Positions 46,120 through 57,123 of a DNA stretch of 64,000 nt are shown piece after piece (within the stretch, counting starts at the first letter, position 1; each line of letters starts with the position of its first letter). The notes below the pieces were generated by a model. That model did not search any database. It was not told where the DNA came from and saw nothing but the letters and a program-made list of their open reading frames with translations. Source of the stretch: Protopterus annectens (lineage: Eukaryota; Chordata; Ceratodontiformes; Protopteridae). The stretch covers positions 229,272,852 through 229,336,851 of the forward strand of contig NC_056740.1 in NCBI RefSeq assembly GCF_019279795.1. Reading direction: 5' to 3'. The translations under genes and the position numbers were made by a program.

Positions 46120-46400
46120 GTGCATGCGCATGTGTGCGCACCATGAAGCGTGAGTAGGACAGTGTGTGCGCGTGTAAGGCAGACTGAGCATGTGGGAGTG
46201 TGTTGGGAGATGTTTAACACTTTGCGCTGGTGTGCGCGCGTGTAGGGCAGGCTGAGCATGTTGGAGGCTGTTGGCAGACGTGTAACAGTGTTTGCACGGG
46301 TGTGTGCGCGTTTTAACCCGGAGTAGATTCTGAACCGTATAAGCACGTGTGCGCACGTGTAAGCCACTGTGAGCGTGTTTCTGCTGGTATGCACGTTGCT
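46120..46400 (+). repeat. CpG/TG-rich imperfect tandem repeat in Harbinger leader
   Basis: About three loose repeats of 65-75 bp are built around GTGTGCGCGTGTAAGGCAGA, CTGAGCATGT and GGAG with TGTTGG. The same array lies in the second duplication copy at about 55,275-55,560. CpG density is much higher than in the flanks. Confidence 0.65.
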
Positions 46401-46643
46401 CCCCCCTGAGGAAACAGAAAGGAAAAAGGAAGCAACAGAATTAATAGGAAGCTAGCAGGGATAACTGCTGAAGCTAGCAGGTGAAAACAATTAGAAGCAG
46501 GCAATTACACAGGCAGAATAGTAGCCCAGCCCAGCACTTAAAACACTGCAAGCAGTAGTGCAGGATGTTTCTCTTAAGAGACACTGCAAGACAGGAGTAA
46601 GCCAATAGAAGTGAAAACTGAAAAAGCTTCACTCTGAGCAGAA

Positions 46644-47718
46644 ATGTTAGGGGCTGCCATAGCTGTCATAATGAGACATAGGCGACTTGCTGAGGGTGGT
46701 GACAATGCAGATGGTGCCAGACAACCCACAGTGAGGAGACTGAGAAGAGTGTACAGGCCCAGGGTCACCTACCATGGGTTACATGAGCTGGAGATAGTAG
46801 AGCGCTATAGAGTGGACAGAGCTCCTGCAGCAAATTGTTGAGCTGTGCAGGCCACGCCTCACACACAGAACCAACAGAGGGGAACCCATCCCAGTGGAAA
46901 CCAAGGTATGTGTTGGCCTAAGAATACTAGCAACAGGTACCTTCCAGAGACCAACTGGCAATATGATGGGGATATCACAGGCATCAGACTCCAGGGTACT
47001 GCACCAGTTCCTGGATGCCATGTCAGCACATGTCGGTGATCATGTATATTTCCCCAATGCCCATGAGGTATTGGCCAGCAATATGTGTCTCTTCCAGCAA
47101 ATAGCAGAATACCCTGAGGTAGTGGGTGCAATAGACTGCACGCACATACGCATCAAAGCACCAGCTGGTGAGCGGGGTAGGGCCTACATTAACCGCAAGG
47201 GCTTCCCCTCCATCAACTGCCAGGTCGTGTGTGATGCCCAGGGTATAATAATGAATGTGTGTGCTGGCTGCCCTGGGAGTTACCACGATTCCCACATCTG
47301 GCATTTGACGCAGCTGTACCAGACATTTGCCAATGGGAACATCCCACACTGACACCTAGTGGGGGATGCAGGTTATGCACTGGAGCCGTGGCTGATGACA
47401 CCCATCAGAAACGCTCACACACCTGAACAGGAAAGCCACAATGAGGCACACGCACAAACACGTAATGTAATAGAGCATGTGTTTGGGCTGCTCAAGTCTT
47501 GGTTCCGGTGTCTGGACACATCTGGTGGAGCCTTGCAGTACACACCAACTAGATGTACCCAAATTGTCATGGTATGTGCTATGCTACATAATATGATCTT
47601 GCGAAAACAGCTGCAGCAGGACCAGCATAGCGCTGGACCAAACAGCACCCACCATTGCCAAGGCCATCACAGGCAGAGCGTGATTCGGAGGAGGAACAAC
47701 CTGAGCCTGCCCCAGTAG
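46644..47718 (+). pseudogene. Harbinger transposase (DDE_Tnp_4), broken
   Basis: The ATG at 46,644 opens a basic N-terminus (MLGAAIAVIMRHRRLAEGG) that shifts frame after YRVDRAPAANC. The frame at 46,894-47,352 holds GTFQRPTGNMMGISQAS, the first catalytic block VVGAIDCTHIRIKAPAG and GCPGSYHDSHIW. A stop follows, and the same frame continues at 47,359-47,718 with GDAGYALEPWLM (second Asp) and VIEHVFGLLKSWFRC (catalytic Glu). All three acidic residues are kept despite one frameshift and one stop. Full length would be roughly 355 codons, normal for HARBI1-type transposases. The Myb-like partner gene usual for the family was not seen. Confidence 0.86.
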
Positions 47719-47989
47719 GCAGAAGGAGGCATGCCCAGTATGCCCTGGCCTTGGCAAAGAGGCAACACATAGCACATACACTGGCTCAGTAGGAACCCTG
47801 GGAATGATACCCCCTCTGACTCACTCAAATAATAACATGGATGCCTAAAATGACATGACCTGCTCACAAACATGTATAGGGAAGTGTAATATGCACATCC
47901 AACAGAGGCAACCCTGCAGCACCACCTGAGGCATGAATGCCATGTGTTAAGTAATGTAACACCATGTACTATATGCACACCTGAGCACC

Positions 47990-48965
47990 CTAACATCCAC
48001 CCTCACCAAGCATGAAGCCACAAAATGATGATGGGATGATCAAGTGCAATAACTGGCTGAAGTAATGCAGTTAGTCAAAGGGGAGCCAATGTGTCTCAGG
48101 CTGGGAAGACATGCGGAGCATGACATGATGCACCACCTGCTAGGGGTGGCATGCACCTATCATGCCATGCCCCATGGATACTGGCAAAGGCTGTCAGTAC
48201 CCACAGCATGCCCTGAATAGGTAAGTCTCAAAACACAAACCCACCTTCATAGGTTCCACAAGGGATAGGAACCTAGATGTAATGCTACCCAATGCCAGAA
48301 GTCTAAACAGCAAGATGTGTGCAGTGTAAACGCACACAGTATGGAGAATGTAGATACCATTCCTGTAATAGAGAACTGGGTCAAGGCTCACATCAGCACC
48401 CTAACAGTACCAGGTCACACCTCATACTGTGCTGTACAGCCGCAAAACATGGAATAAGCTACAAAAGGAGGGTGACTAGCAATAAATGTCAAGGATAACC
48501 ACACCCCCATGTTGGTACCACAACAAAAAGCAGCATGGATTAGCCATGGTCAAATACCAATGGCTAAAACCACCTCCCAGTATATAGCCTGCTGCAGACT
48601 ACTGTCCTAATACCAGGAACTGCACCTGGCCTATGTTGGAATACATGAATATATCAAGCCCCCCAAACCACATTATATTGCTTGACTGAAAATACCCAGA
48701 CATACACCGGGAGCATTATACTAGCACCAACACAGTAGGAGAAAAGTTCCCAGAATCCATAAACCAAAATGCCCAGGAACAATGTACCACTCCCACAAGA
48801 GGGGTAAGCATACTGGATGTGATAATCAGCAACATGGGTACTGGATGGCAAGATGAGAAGTGTATCCCTCACCGGTAAGACCAGACCATAGAGTAATCAC
48901 ACTGGATATACACATCCCGACCCCAGTCCCTGGCCAGGATACCACAGTGAAAAACATGTGTAAAG
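47990..48965 (+). mobile_element. CR1 fragment: esterase end and endonuclease
   Basis: Nucleotide-level similarity to copy B: 48,030-48,215 follows the end of the esterase (AATAACTGGCTGAAG against AATTGGCTAAGTTTC). Then 48,290-48,460 follows the endonuclease start (ATGCCAGAAGTCTAAACAGC, and GAGAACTGGGTCAAGGCTC against GAGACCTGGTTCAAGGCAC). The segment near 48,885-48,915 follows RSDHKLITLEI (AGACCATAGAGTAATCACAC). Strongly decayed. This piece is absent from duplication copy 2. Confidence 0.66.
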
Positions 48966-49109
48966 CATAGGTTGCAGCCCTCCAAACTGATGTTGACTCC
49001 ACGAAAGGCCCTGTGCAAGTGCAGAATATGGGACACACCACAGAACATGTTATACAGGCATTCCCATGAACACAGCCAGGAATGTTGGAGTATGCAGTCA
49101 CAAATAACA

Positions 49110-49920
49110 ACACACAATGCCATACACGCAGGCATCTGGCATGCTGGACTCCAGCCAATGTGACACCTGTCCCAAGTACACAGACAACCACAACACCCCC
49201 CAATAAATACAAATATATGTGATAGATGCAACCATGTATCCAAACCAGAGGTTGAGCTCCACCAACTCAGTACTGTCAAAACTAGTCAGGAGGAGAAGGT
49301 AACCACATACACCACAAACCCAGTCCCACATAGACCTACCACAACTGTAAACCAAACACATAAAGACAAATATTCCCGGAGGCCTTATTTACAAACACAC
49401 CACACCAACAGAAGCCTCCAAAGCAGATCACAAGCAACCACAACCTCCAAACATAGCACATGCAATGAATAGTACACAAAGCTGGTGTGCCATACAGTCA
49501 CAGGCCAGAAGGAGAAACAACATGCCTGATACAGTTGTAATGGGTGTCTGTATAGGCAGACACACTGCTGTCCCACTCACCAGACTATACAGGGGAAAGG
49601 GTAGAGTAAGCTGCCTGTAGGCTGCCACAAAATGCCACATAACGCAAGTACACAGGTCACCCCAAAGCAAGCAGAAATATGATGCACTCAATGTCCATGC
49701 TGGTGTGAATGACCTGAGATGTACCTCCCTGGTCAACATGAAAAGAGACGTGGATGATCCCTCTGAGTATGTACCCCAGGCCGGTATGACACTGGCTGTG
49801 TGCAGCATCCAACCCTCACCAAGAATGATGCCACAGTACAAACACACAGAATGATCATGTTTAACAGCTGGCACAGTTACAGCTGTCAGTCCAAGAGGGT
49901 CTAATGTCTGTCTGCTTGAG
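49110..49920 (+). mobile_element. CR1 ORF1 fragment in duplication copy 1
   Basis: 49,150-49,260 parallels the zinc-finger coding part (CACAGACAACCACAACACCC, ATGTGATAGATGCAACC). 49,520-49,915 parallels the esterase (GATACAGTTGTAATGGGTGT, CACACTGCTGTCCCACTCAC, GGTGTGAATGACCTGAGATG). The latter encodes the conserved GVNDLRC block. It is cut at 49,920 by the Penelope-like element, whereas in copy 2 the CR1 continues. Confidence 0.75.
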
Positions 49921-52453
49921 ATTAAAACGTAGAAGACACAAACTCAGTTGAGTAAAAGAAGTCAACCTTTATCAAACACAGAGCTTTTGGGCAAACACCC
50001 TTCATCAATGATTAACATAAGGTACAATTAAAATTCAGTTTAAATACACCCATAACACATCACATGACTTGCAGCCAAAGTCATGTGGCCAACTGCATCA
50101 CCATAAAAAACAAAATTGGTACATATTCAACAATACAAAACACTTCACCCACATGAGATACATTAGCTATTGTTTATGCATAAAGTTATTAACATTTCTT
50201 AAAGCCTTTTATCTTAAAGATTTTTTTTTTATATAAAGTTTTTCAAAGAATGTTTTCTAAATAATTTTGTCTTCCCAATAAAATCTTATATATATTTCAG
50301 TAATTACTTCAATTTATTATGTTGTAGCCTAACTAATACCAGTTTTAAAGACACTGCTGCATTTAGACCTGGATGAATATCTGCTGACAAACTAACTATC
50401 CATTCGTATTTCCTAACGTCCAGCAGATTACATATATCTCCCCCTCTCAATGTTTTAGTTAACATATCTATTACTCTAAACTTGAACATATGCTCTTCCC
50501 CTTGTTCCTTTATATGCTTAAACAGGGCATTTTTTTCACATTGTTTCCTAATATTAGATTTATGTTCAACTATATACGGTCCTTAAGTCTCCTTATTGTC
50601 ATCCCAACATAAAATGAAGGGCATGCAACACAAGTTGCTATGTAGACCACAAAGGTGGACGTACATGTAGCTACACCATAAAAATTATAAAGTTTATTCG
50701 TAACTGGGTGCTTAAAAGCACTGTTAGAATTCAAACCTTCTCCAGAAGCAGGTGCTATATCACCACAGCAACTACAATTATAACAACATATCGTACCCCT
50801 ACATCTCCCTTCTGGTGGATTTATGACATTATAGATGAAATACCTTCTCCAGAAGCAGGTGCTATATCACCACAGCAACTACAATTATAACAACATATCG
50901 TACCCCTACATCTCCCTTCTGGTGGATTTATGACATTATGGATGAAATCCTTGTAACACAACAGATATTTCAGTGACTTCTTATTCCTATACGTAAATGA
51001 AGGTTTATCACCTACTAAAGATTTAACATCATCCTGCGCTAGCAATATTCTCCAGTATTTATTAATTACGCGCCTAACAATATAAGACTTACTGTTATAT
51101 GATGTGATGAATCTTACTTTTACATCTTTGGACGTGCCATCTGCACAATCAACACTATTCTCATTACTAGATGAAAGTACAGGTTTATATAATGTCTGCC
51201 TATTACTTTCTACCATCTCCCTTGTATTCTTTATTAACATTTGGGGATATCCACTTACTCTAAACTCCTCACATATTTCATCCATTTGTTTCATTTTTTT
51301 ACGGTGACTAGTCCAATAACACCACAATTTTATGGTATCCCTAAGGTCCATAAGTGTAAGGATAATCCCCCCATGCGACCTATCGTTTCTGGCAATGGGA
51401 TGGGCTACCGAACCCATTTCATTGTATTTAGAGACAACTGCAACCGCTGTTAATTCATTGTACTACAGTTATTAAAGATACGACTGATTTCTTGACAAAA
51501 TTGAGAAAGTGGCAGCAAAATATGAATGAGTTAAACTGGGGACAGAGTAATTTATATATGGTAGTGTTAGACATCACTTCGCTGTTCACCGTAATTCCAA
51601 TAGACTTTGGCATAGAGTTTATATGTGATTTTCTAGTACAGAATTCAAAGTTTACCTCTAGGCATATTGAGAACATTTGTAAGCTGTTGGACGTAGTCTT
51701 GCGAAATAATGTCTTTATATTTAATGATTAACATTATTTACAGTTAACGGGCATGGCAATGGGTACCCCCGTGGCCAATACATACGCCAATATAGTATTG
51801 TATCAATGGGAAAAGATGTATCTATATGATGGTAATAGGTTTATGAATAATAAGGTACATTTTTATCAAAGATTTGTAGAAGATTGCTTTCTTCTTTGGG
51901 AGGGTTCCCCTACTGAACTGATAGATTTCGTTGGTTATATAAATAATACAACATCCTTTTTGAAATTTTAAGATGGAGCATTAAATTTCTGGATGTAAAC
52001 TTGAAAATTCGAGATAATAAGTTTGTTACTACCATTTACAAGAAGGAAGTATCATCTGGACGATACCTAGAGGCATCTAGTATGCATGCTCCCCGTGTAT
52101 TCAGAGGTGTAGTGAAAGCCCAACTCATTCGGGTGAGTAGGCTAGAGAACACTTCCTCTAAATTATTTAAACAAATGGATGAAATATGTGAGGAGTTTAG
52201 AGTGGATATCCCCAAATGTTAATAAAGAATACAAGGGAGATGGTAGAAAGTAATAGGCAGACATTATATAAACCTGTACTTTCATCTAGTAATGAGAATA
52301 GTGTTGATTGTGCAGACGGCACGTCCAAAGATGTAAAAGTAAGATTCATCACATCATATAATAGTAAGTCTTATATTGTTAGGCGCGTAATTAATAAATA
52401 CTGGAGAATATTGCTAGCGCAGGATGATGTTAAATCTTTGGTAGGTGATAAAC
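49921..52453. mobile_element. Penelope-like element with internal inversion
   Basis: The minus-strand part (49,921 to about 51,300) carries, from its 3' end backwards, a terminal region with TTGATGAAGG, a GIY-YIG endonuclease region (VVYIATCVACPSFYVGMT near 50,660-50,610, MFKFRVIDMLTKTLRGGDI near 50,480) and the reverse transcriptase C-terminal region. The plus-strand part (about 51,310-52,453) carries the upstream reverse transcriptase: FYGIPKVHKCKDNPPMRPIV (51,327), MVVLDITSLF, TGMAMGTPVANTYANIVLYQ and RFVEDCFLLW. A segment of about 283 bp is present in both orientations (51,007-51,290 and 52,170-52,453). The GIY-YIG domain places it in the endonuclease-bearing Penelope group. It is broken. 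Confidence 0.86.
50736..50949. repeat. 107-bp direct tandem duplication inside the Penelope-like element
   Basis: Both units start CCTTCTCCAGAAGCAGGTGC (50,736 and 50,843) and continue through ACAACATATCGTACCCCTAC. They are nearly identical. The unit lies between the reverse transcriptase C-terminus and the GIY-YIG region and encodes a Cys-rich segment (CRGTICCYNCSCCG on the minus strand). Confidence 0.9.
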
Positions 52454-52729
52454 TCCCTCTAAACAAATAGAAGTTAAGAACAGTAAAATAATTTTACAAG
52501 ATGAAAGCAAAGAATGTATATATTTAATAGCCACACAGAAACATTTTGAAATAAAGGGCAAAACTGATGGCAATGATATCCCTTACAAATGTGCTGATGT
52601 TAGAGGCTTATGATGTTTTCCAGAACATAGCAATCCTATAAATCTAATGATACAGCAGTGATGCATGATCCATGGAAAGTGCCAGAATTTTGGAGAAGAA
52701 CAGAGAATGGCAAAATCAAATGGAAAGCT

Positions 52730-54430
52730 TTTATTTATGACAGAGAATGGATGAATAGTGTGCTTGCTATTTTTAAAGCAAAAATAAATTCATAGTTCTA
52801 TTGGTCTATAATGTACAAGTAATAGCATTGTCCATTGGTTACTGTTGAAGGTGTGTAGTCTTGAGAATGGTAGCTTATTTTCAGCATTAGGTGAAAATCT
52901 GGGATTTTGATAGACTGCTAGGTGAATGTTTTCCAATCCGTATACATTTTGGGTAGGTATTGCTTGTAAGGCTTCCATTTATCTGTACCAGATATGTTGC
53001 TTCAAGGAAATGAAGGTTTGAAATGTATTGCAAACTTGCAGTTCTAGTTTGTCACAGAGGAGCCTGATGGGGCAAACTTGCTTAATACATTACTCCACTT
53101 GAAATTTTGTCTTAAATGTGCAATATGAGGAGAGTTTAAAATACGTGGACCATATTCTAATGTCCAAAGGAATAGTACCTTCAACAGAAAGTTAGATCAA
53201 GCTTTCAAAAGTGAAACTTGGAAAAGCAAGCTTTGGGAGTATGTTTTATTTTTTTTAATGCAGTAGTACTTTGCAAAGTTTTGTGCTCTATCTATCCATA
53301 CCTGCATGCATTCAAATATTTCAAGCACAGGCATTGATGCTCTTCTAGCCTGCAAATATATCAGAACAGGTGTTTCGATAAGTGCCCAGGCTGTTCTTAA
53401 AAACACCTAAACTAGTGCTTGCTTTTAATGTAGTTTGATAGTCTCTTCCATGCATCAGCTGCTCTCTGAGAACCAATTAGTACAGTTCAGTCCAACAGAA
53501 TCTTCTGCATAGGTTGTCTGATTCTGTACTACTTTTTGATATCCCAAACATTCCCAGAGAGATATCTCTAAATGCCGTATTTACCTGAATGGGTTCTCCT
53601 CTTTAAATATCTGAGACACCTAAACAGAGTCAGATATTTTTAGTTTTTCATAACTTACATTTTCACATCCATGGATGCCTTTGATACATTTCTGCTGTAC
53701 TCTGGAAAGTTTAATCATGCTTGTTTTCTTATAAGGTTTCCATACTGTTCCATACTCCTGTTTAGGTCTAACAAAATTAACAAACAATGACTTCATAATT
53801 TCTGATTTCCTAGACTTTGTAATCTTTTTGTATACAGCTTATAGTTCCAGAACCATCATTAACCAATTGGTTGATGGGACATGTCTGCAAGAACTTTAAC
53901 CATGTCTATAACACATGTAACATAGTAATGGTTAATCAGTTTACCCATTTTCCAAGTCCTCTGCATACAGACTGTAGAAGGCTTAGATGAAGAAGATGGG
54001 TCTGAAAGATGCAATCTAAACCAGCATGGGCCTAGGACAGAGCACCGTGGGACACCCTGACTGTAACTAAGGGTTTCACCTGTCCAGTTGCTATATGACA
54101 CTTGCCATGTCCTATTTGTAAGACCTGCAGCTATCCATCTTTTTAAGAGTACATCAGTACCTAGTTGTACTAAAGTTAAATATGTATAAATTACATAACA
54201 CAATTTTCCATTCATAGCTGTTTTTATTGTTCTAGGACATTGTTATGGGTGGTAATGGATCTATTTTCAACATATACATGCTGATGCATGGTTTCAAGTG
54301 CTTGAGAAAATAGTACCTCTAAAGTTTTTGTAGAACAAGATGTAGCCTGAGAATTGAGCCATGATTTAGCAAAGACTTTTTTGAAATACTGTAATTCTGG
54401 TTCATGTGTAAATAGTTTTACGTACACAAA
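52730..54430 (-). mobile_element. Decayed CR1/L2-type LINE in duplication copy 2
   Basis: Same element as at 43,560-45,245, with VPRCSVLGPCWFRLHLSDP near 54,035 and GTDVLLKRWIAAGLTNRTW near 54,140 on the minus strand. It is equally broken, so the LINE was already dead before the duplication. Confidence 0.72.
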
Positions 54431-54433
54431 TAA

Positions 54434-57123
54434 GGGGCAGGATTCACGAAGGCTTGCACGGAGTGTAAGAGACGTGCAACACTCCATGCAAGCCTCGGGA
54501 TCCAGGAACAGCCCTAAACTCCATGTAAGAGACCAGCTAAAACGTCTCTTACGGACTGGTGGACATGCTAAATACCTCGCTTGCAGCCGAAAGGTATGCA
54601 AATGAGGTATATTAGCGATCCACGAAGCAGAAACCAGTCCGTCTAAGAGATGTTTTAGCTGCAGAAATGTACTCGGTTGACAACTGAGTACGTTTCTGAA
54701 AATTCCACAACGGAGCCATGTCAGCTCCAAAAAAAGGGTGCATATGTCTCGGGCAGCATGCCAATGGCCAAATATGTGGTCATTGGCAAGGTAACCCGAT
54801 GCAAAAATATTAAACCCAGCGCAGCAAACGGGCTGCGCTGTATAAAACCATAAAAAAGAAGGTTATAAACCCACAAATGTGGGTTTCATGCAATACATGG
54901 AATGACAATGCAGGGACCAGCAGACCAAAAACAACATGGCCACCGTGTAGTGGTTGCTAAGGGGGAAGCTGAGTCTAAGACATGTAACTAAGCATTAGTA
55001 GGCAATCTCATGTAAATGAGGGTTAGGATACTGAATCTCACAGTCACATAGCAAATGAGCACAGTCTGAGTAGTGTAAGAGATACATAAGGGGGAGGAAT
55101 AGAGTAGGAGATAGGTGACATCACAGGGGGGAATGGTAGAAAGAAATGCAGTTCATTGGAGGTCCGTGTAACATGACAGACACAGATCATGGAAAGAGGT
55201 GTGCCACTCGATAAGTCAGGGAAAGTCAAGAAATGGAAGGTGTACACTGTTACTTACACCAAAGTTTCTTGCTGGGCGTGCATGCGCACGTGTGCGTGCC
55301 ATGAAGCGCGAGTAGGACAGTGTGCGTGCGTGTAAGGCAGACTGAGCATGTGGGAGCGTGTTGGGAGATGTTTAACACTGTTTGCGCTGGTGTGCGCGCA
55401 TGTAGGGCAGGCTGAGCATGTTGGAGGCTGTTGGCAGACGTGTAACAGTGTTTGCGCGGGTGTGCACGCGTTTTAACCCGAATAAGTAGATTCTGAACCG
55501 TGTAAGCACGTGTAAGCCACTGTGAGCATGTTTCTGCTGGTATGCATGTTGCTCCCCCCTGAGGAAACAAAGGAAAAAGGAAGCAACAGAATTAATAGGA
55601 AGCTAGCAGGGATAACTGCTGAAGCTAGCAGGTGAAAACAATTAGAAGCAGGCAATTACACAGGCAGAGTAGTAGCCCAGCACTTAAAACACTGCAAACA
55701 GTAGTGCAGGATGTTTCTCTTAAGAGACACTGCAAGACAGGAGTAAGCCAATAGAAGTGAAAACTGAAAAAGCTTCACTCAGAGCAGAAATGTTAGGGGC
55801 TGCCATAGCTGTCATAATGAGACATAGGCGACTTGCTGAGGGTGGTGACAATGCAGATGGTGCCAGACAACCCACAGTGAGGAGGCGGAGAAAAGGTGTA
55901 CAGGCCCAGGGTCACCTACCACGGGTTACATGAGCTGGAGATAGTAGAGGCGCTATAGAGTGGACAGAGCTCCTACAGCAAATTGTTGAGCTGTGCAGGC
56001 CACGCCTCACACACAGAACCAACAGAGGGTAACCCATCCCAGTGGAAACCAAGGTATGTGTTGGCCTAAGAATACTAGCAACAGGTACCTTCCAGAGACC
56101 AACTGGCGATATGATGGGGATATCACAGGCATCAGCCTCCAGGGTACTGCACCAGTTCCTGGATGCCATGTCAGCACATATGGGTGATCATGTATATTTC
56201 CCCAATGCCCGTGAGGTATTGGCCAGCAATATCGTCTCTTCCAGCAACTAGCGGAATACCCTGAGGTAGTGGGTGCAATAGACTGCAGCACATACGCATC
56301 AAAGCACCAGCCGGTGAGCAGGGTAGGGCCTACATTAACATAGGGCTTCCCCTCCACTGCCAGGTCGTGTGTGATGCCCAGGGCATAATAATGAATCGTG
56401 TGCTGGCTGCCCTGGGAGTTACCACGATTCCACATCTGGCATATGACGCAGCTGTACCAGACATTTGCCAATGGGGACATCCCACCTGGACACCTAGTGG
56501 GGATGCAGGTTATGCACTGGAGCCGTGGCTGATGACACCAGAAGCACACACACCTGAACAGGAGCATGCCATAATGAGGCACACGCACAAACACGTAATG
56601 TAATAGAGCGTGTGTGTGGGCTGCTCAAGTCACGGTTCCGGTGTCTGGACACATCTGGTGGAGCCTTGCAGTACACACCAACTACATGTACCCAGATTGT
56701 CATGGTATGTGCTATGCTACATAATATGATCTTGCGAAAACAGCTGCAGCAGGACCAGCATAGGGCTGGGCCAAACAGCCCCCCACCATTGCCAAGGCCA
56801 TCACAGGCAGAGTGTGACACTGAGGAGGAACAACCTGAGCCTGCCCCAGTAGGCAGAAGGAGGCGTTCCCAGTATGCCCTGGCCTTGGCAAAGAGGCAAT
56901 GCATAGCACATACACTGGCTCAGTAGGAACCCTGGGAATGATACCCCCTCTGACTCATTCAAATAATAACATGGATGCCTAAAATGACATGACCTGCTCA
57001 CAAACATGTACAGGGAAGTGTAATATGTGCATCCGACAGAGGCAGCCCTGCAGCACCACCTGAGGCATGAATGCCATGTGTTAAGTAATGTAACACCATG
57101 TACTATATGCACACCTGAGCACC
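54434..57123 (+). mobile_element. Harbinger DNA transposon in duplication copy 2
   Basis: The terminus GGGGCAGGATTCACGAAGGC after TAA, the subterminal inverted repeats, the CpG-rich array (about 55,275-55,560) and the transposase repeat the layout at 45,249-47,989. Small deletions have degraded the subterminal inverted pair here (CGTCTCTTACGGACTGG). Confidence 0.78.
55791..56926 (+). pseudogene. Harbinger transposase (DDE_Tnp_4), more decayed copy
   Basis: Starts at the equivalent ATG (AGAAATGTTAGGGGCTGCC). Readable blocks are GTFQRPTGDMMGISQASASR (56,042-56,251), MCDAQGIIMN (56,367) and GDAGYALEPWLM, then CGLLKSRFRCLDTSGGALQY and RRRRSQYALALAKRQCIAH (56,612-56,926). The region around the first catalytic Asp has deletions and is spread over frames. 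The C-terminal tail reads further than in copy 1, showing the natural end of the protein. Confidence 0.82.

Larger units (their letters stand above)
45249..47989 (+). mobile_element. Harbinger DNA transposon in duplication copy 1
   Basis: The left terminus GGGGCAGGATTCACGAAGGC directly follows TAA, the type of 3-bp target of PIF/Harbinger elements. Subterminal structure: a perfect 20-bp inverted pair ACGTCTCTTACACGGACTGG at 45,356-45,375 and 45,453-45,472, and a 23-nt palindrome at 45,488-45,510 centred on CAGTTGACAACTG. A CpG-rich tandem region (46.1-46.4 kb) precedes the transposase at 46,644-47,718. No matching right terminus was found, so the 3' end is lost or buried under the CR1 pieces that follow. 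Confidence 0.78.
43285..49920. repeat. Segmental duplication, copy 1
   Basis: It aligns collinearly with 52,471-57,776 from AAGTTGAACAGTAAAATAAT to GTCTAATGTCTGTCTGCTTG. By eye, divergence is a few percent in the sampled parts plus small indels. A 1,279-bp segment (47,990-49,268) is present only here. The right edge is exactly where the Penelope-like element starts. It contains a decayed LINE, a Harbinger element and CR1 pieces. Confidence 0.92.

Noticed and set aside
46092-46504. Minus-strand frames with ARTHARTH-like repeats
   Set aside because: By-products of the CpG/TG-rich array in the Harbinger leader.
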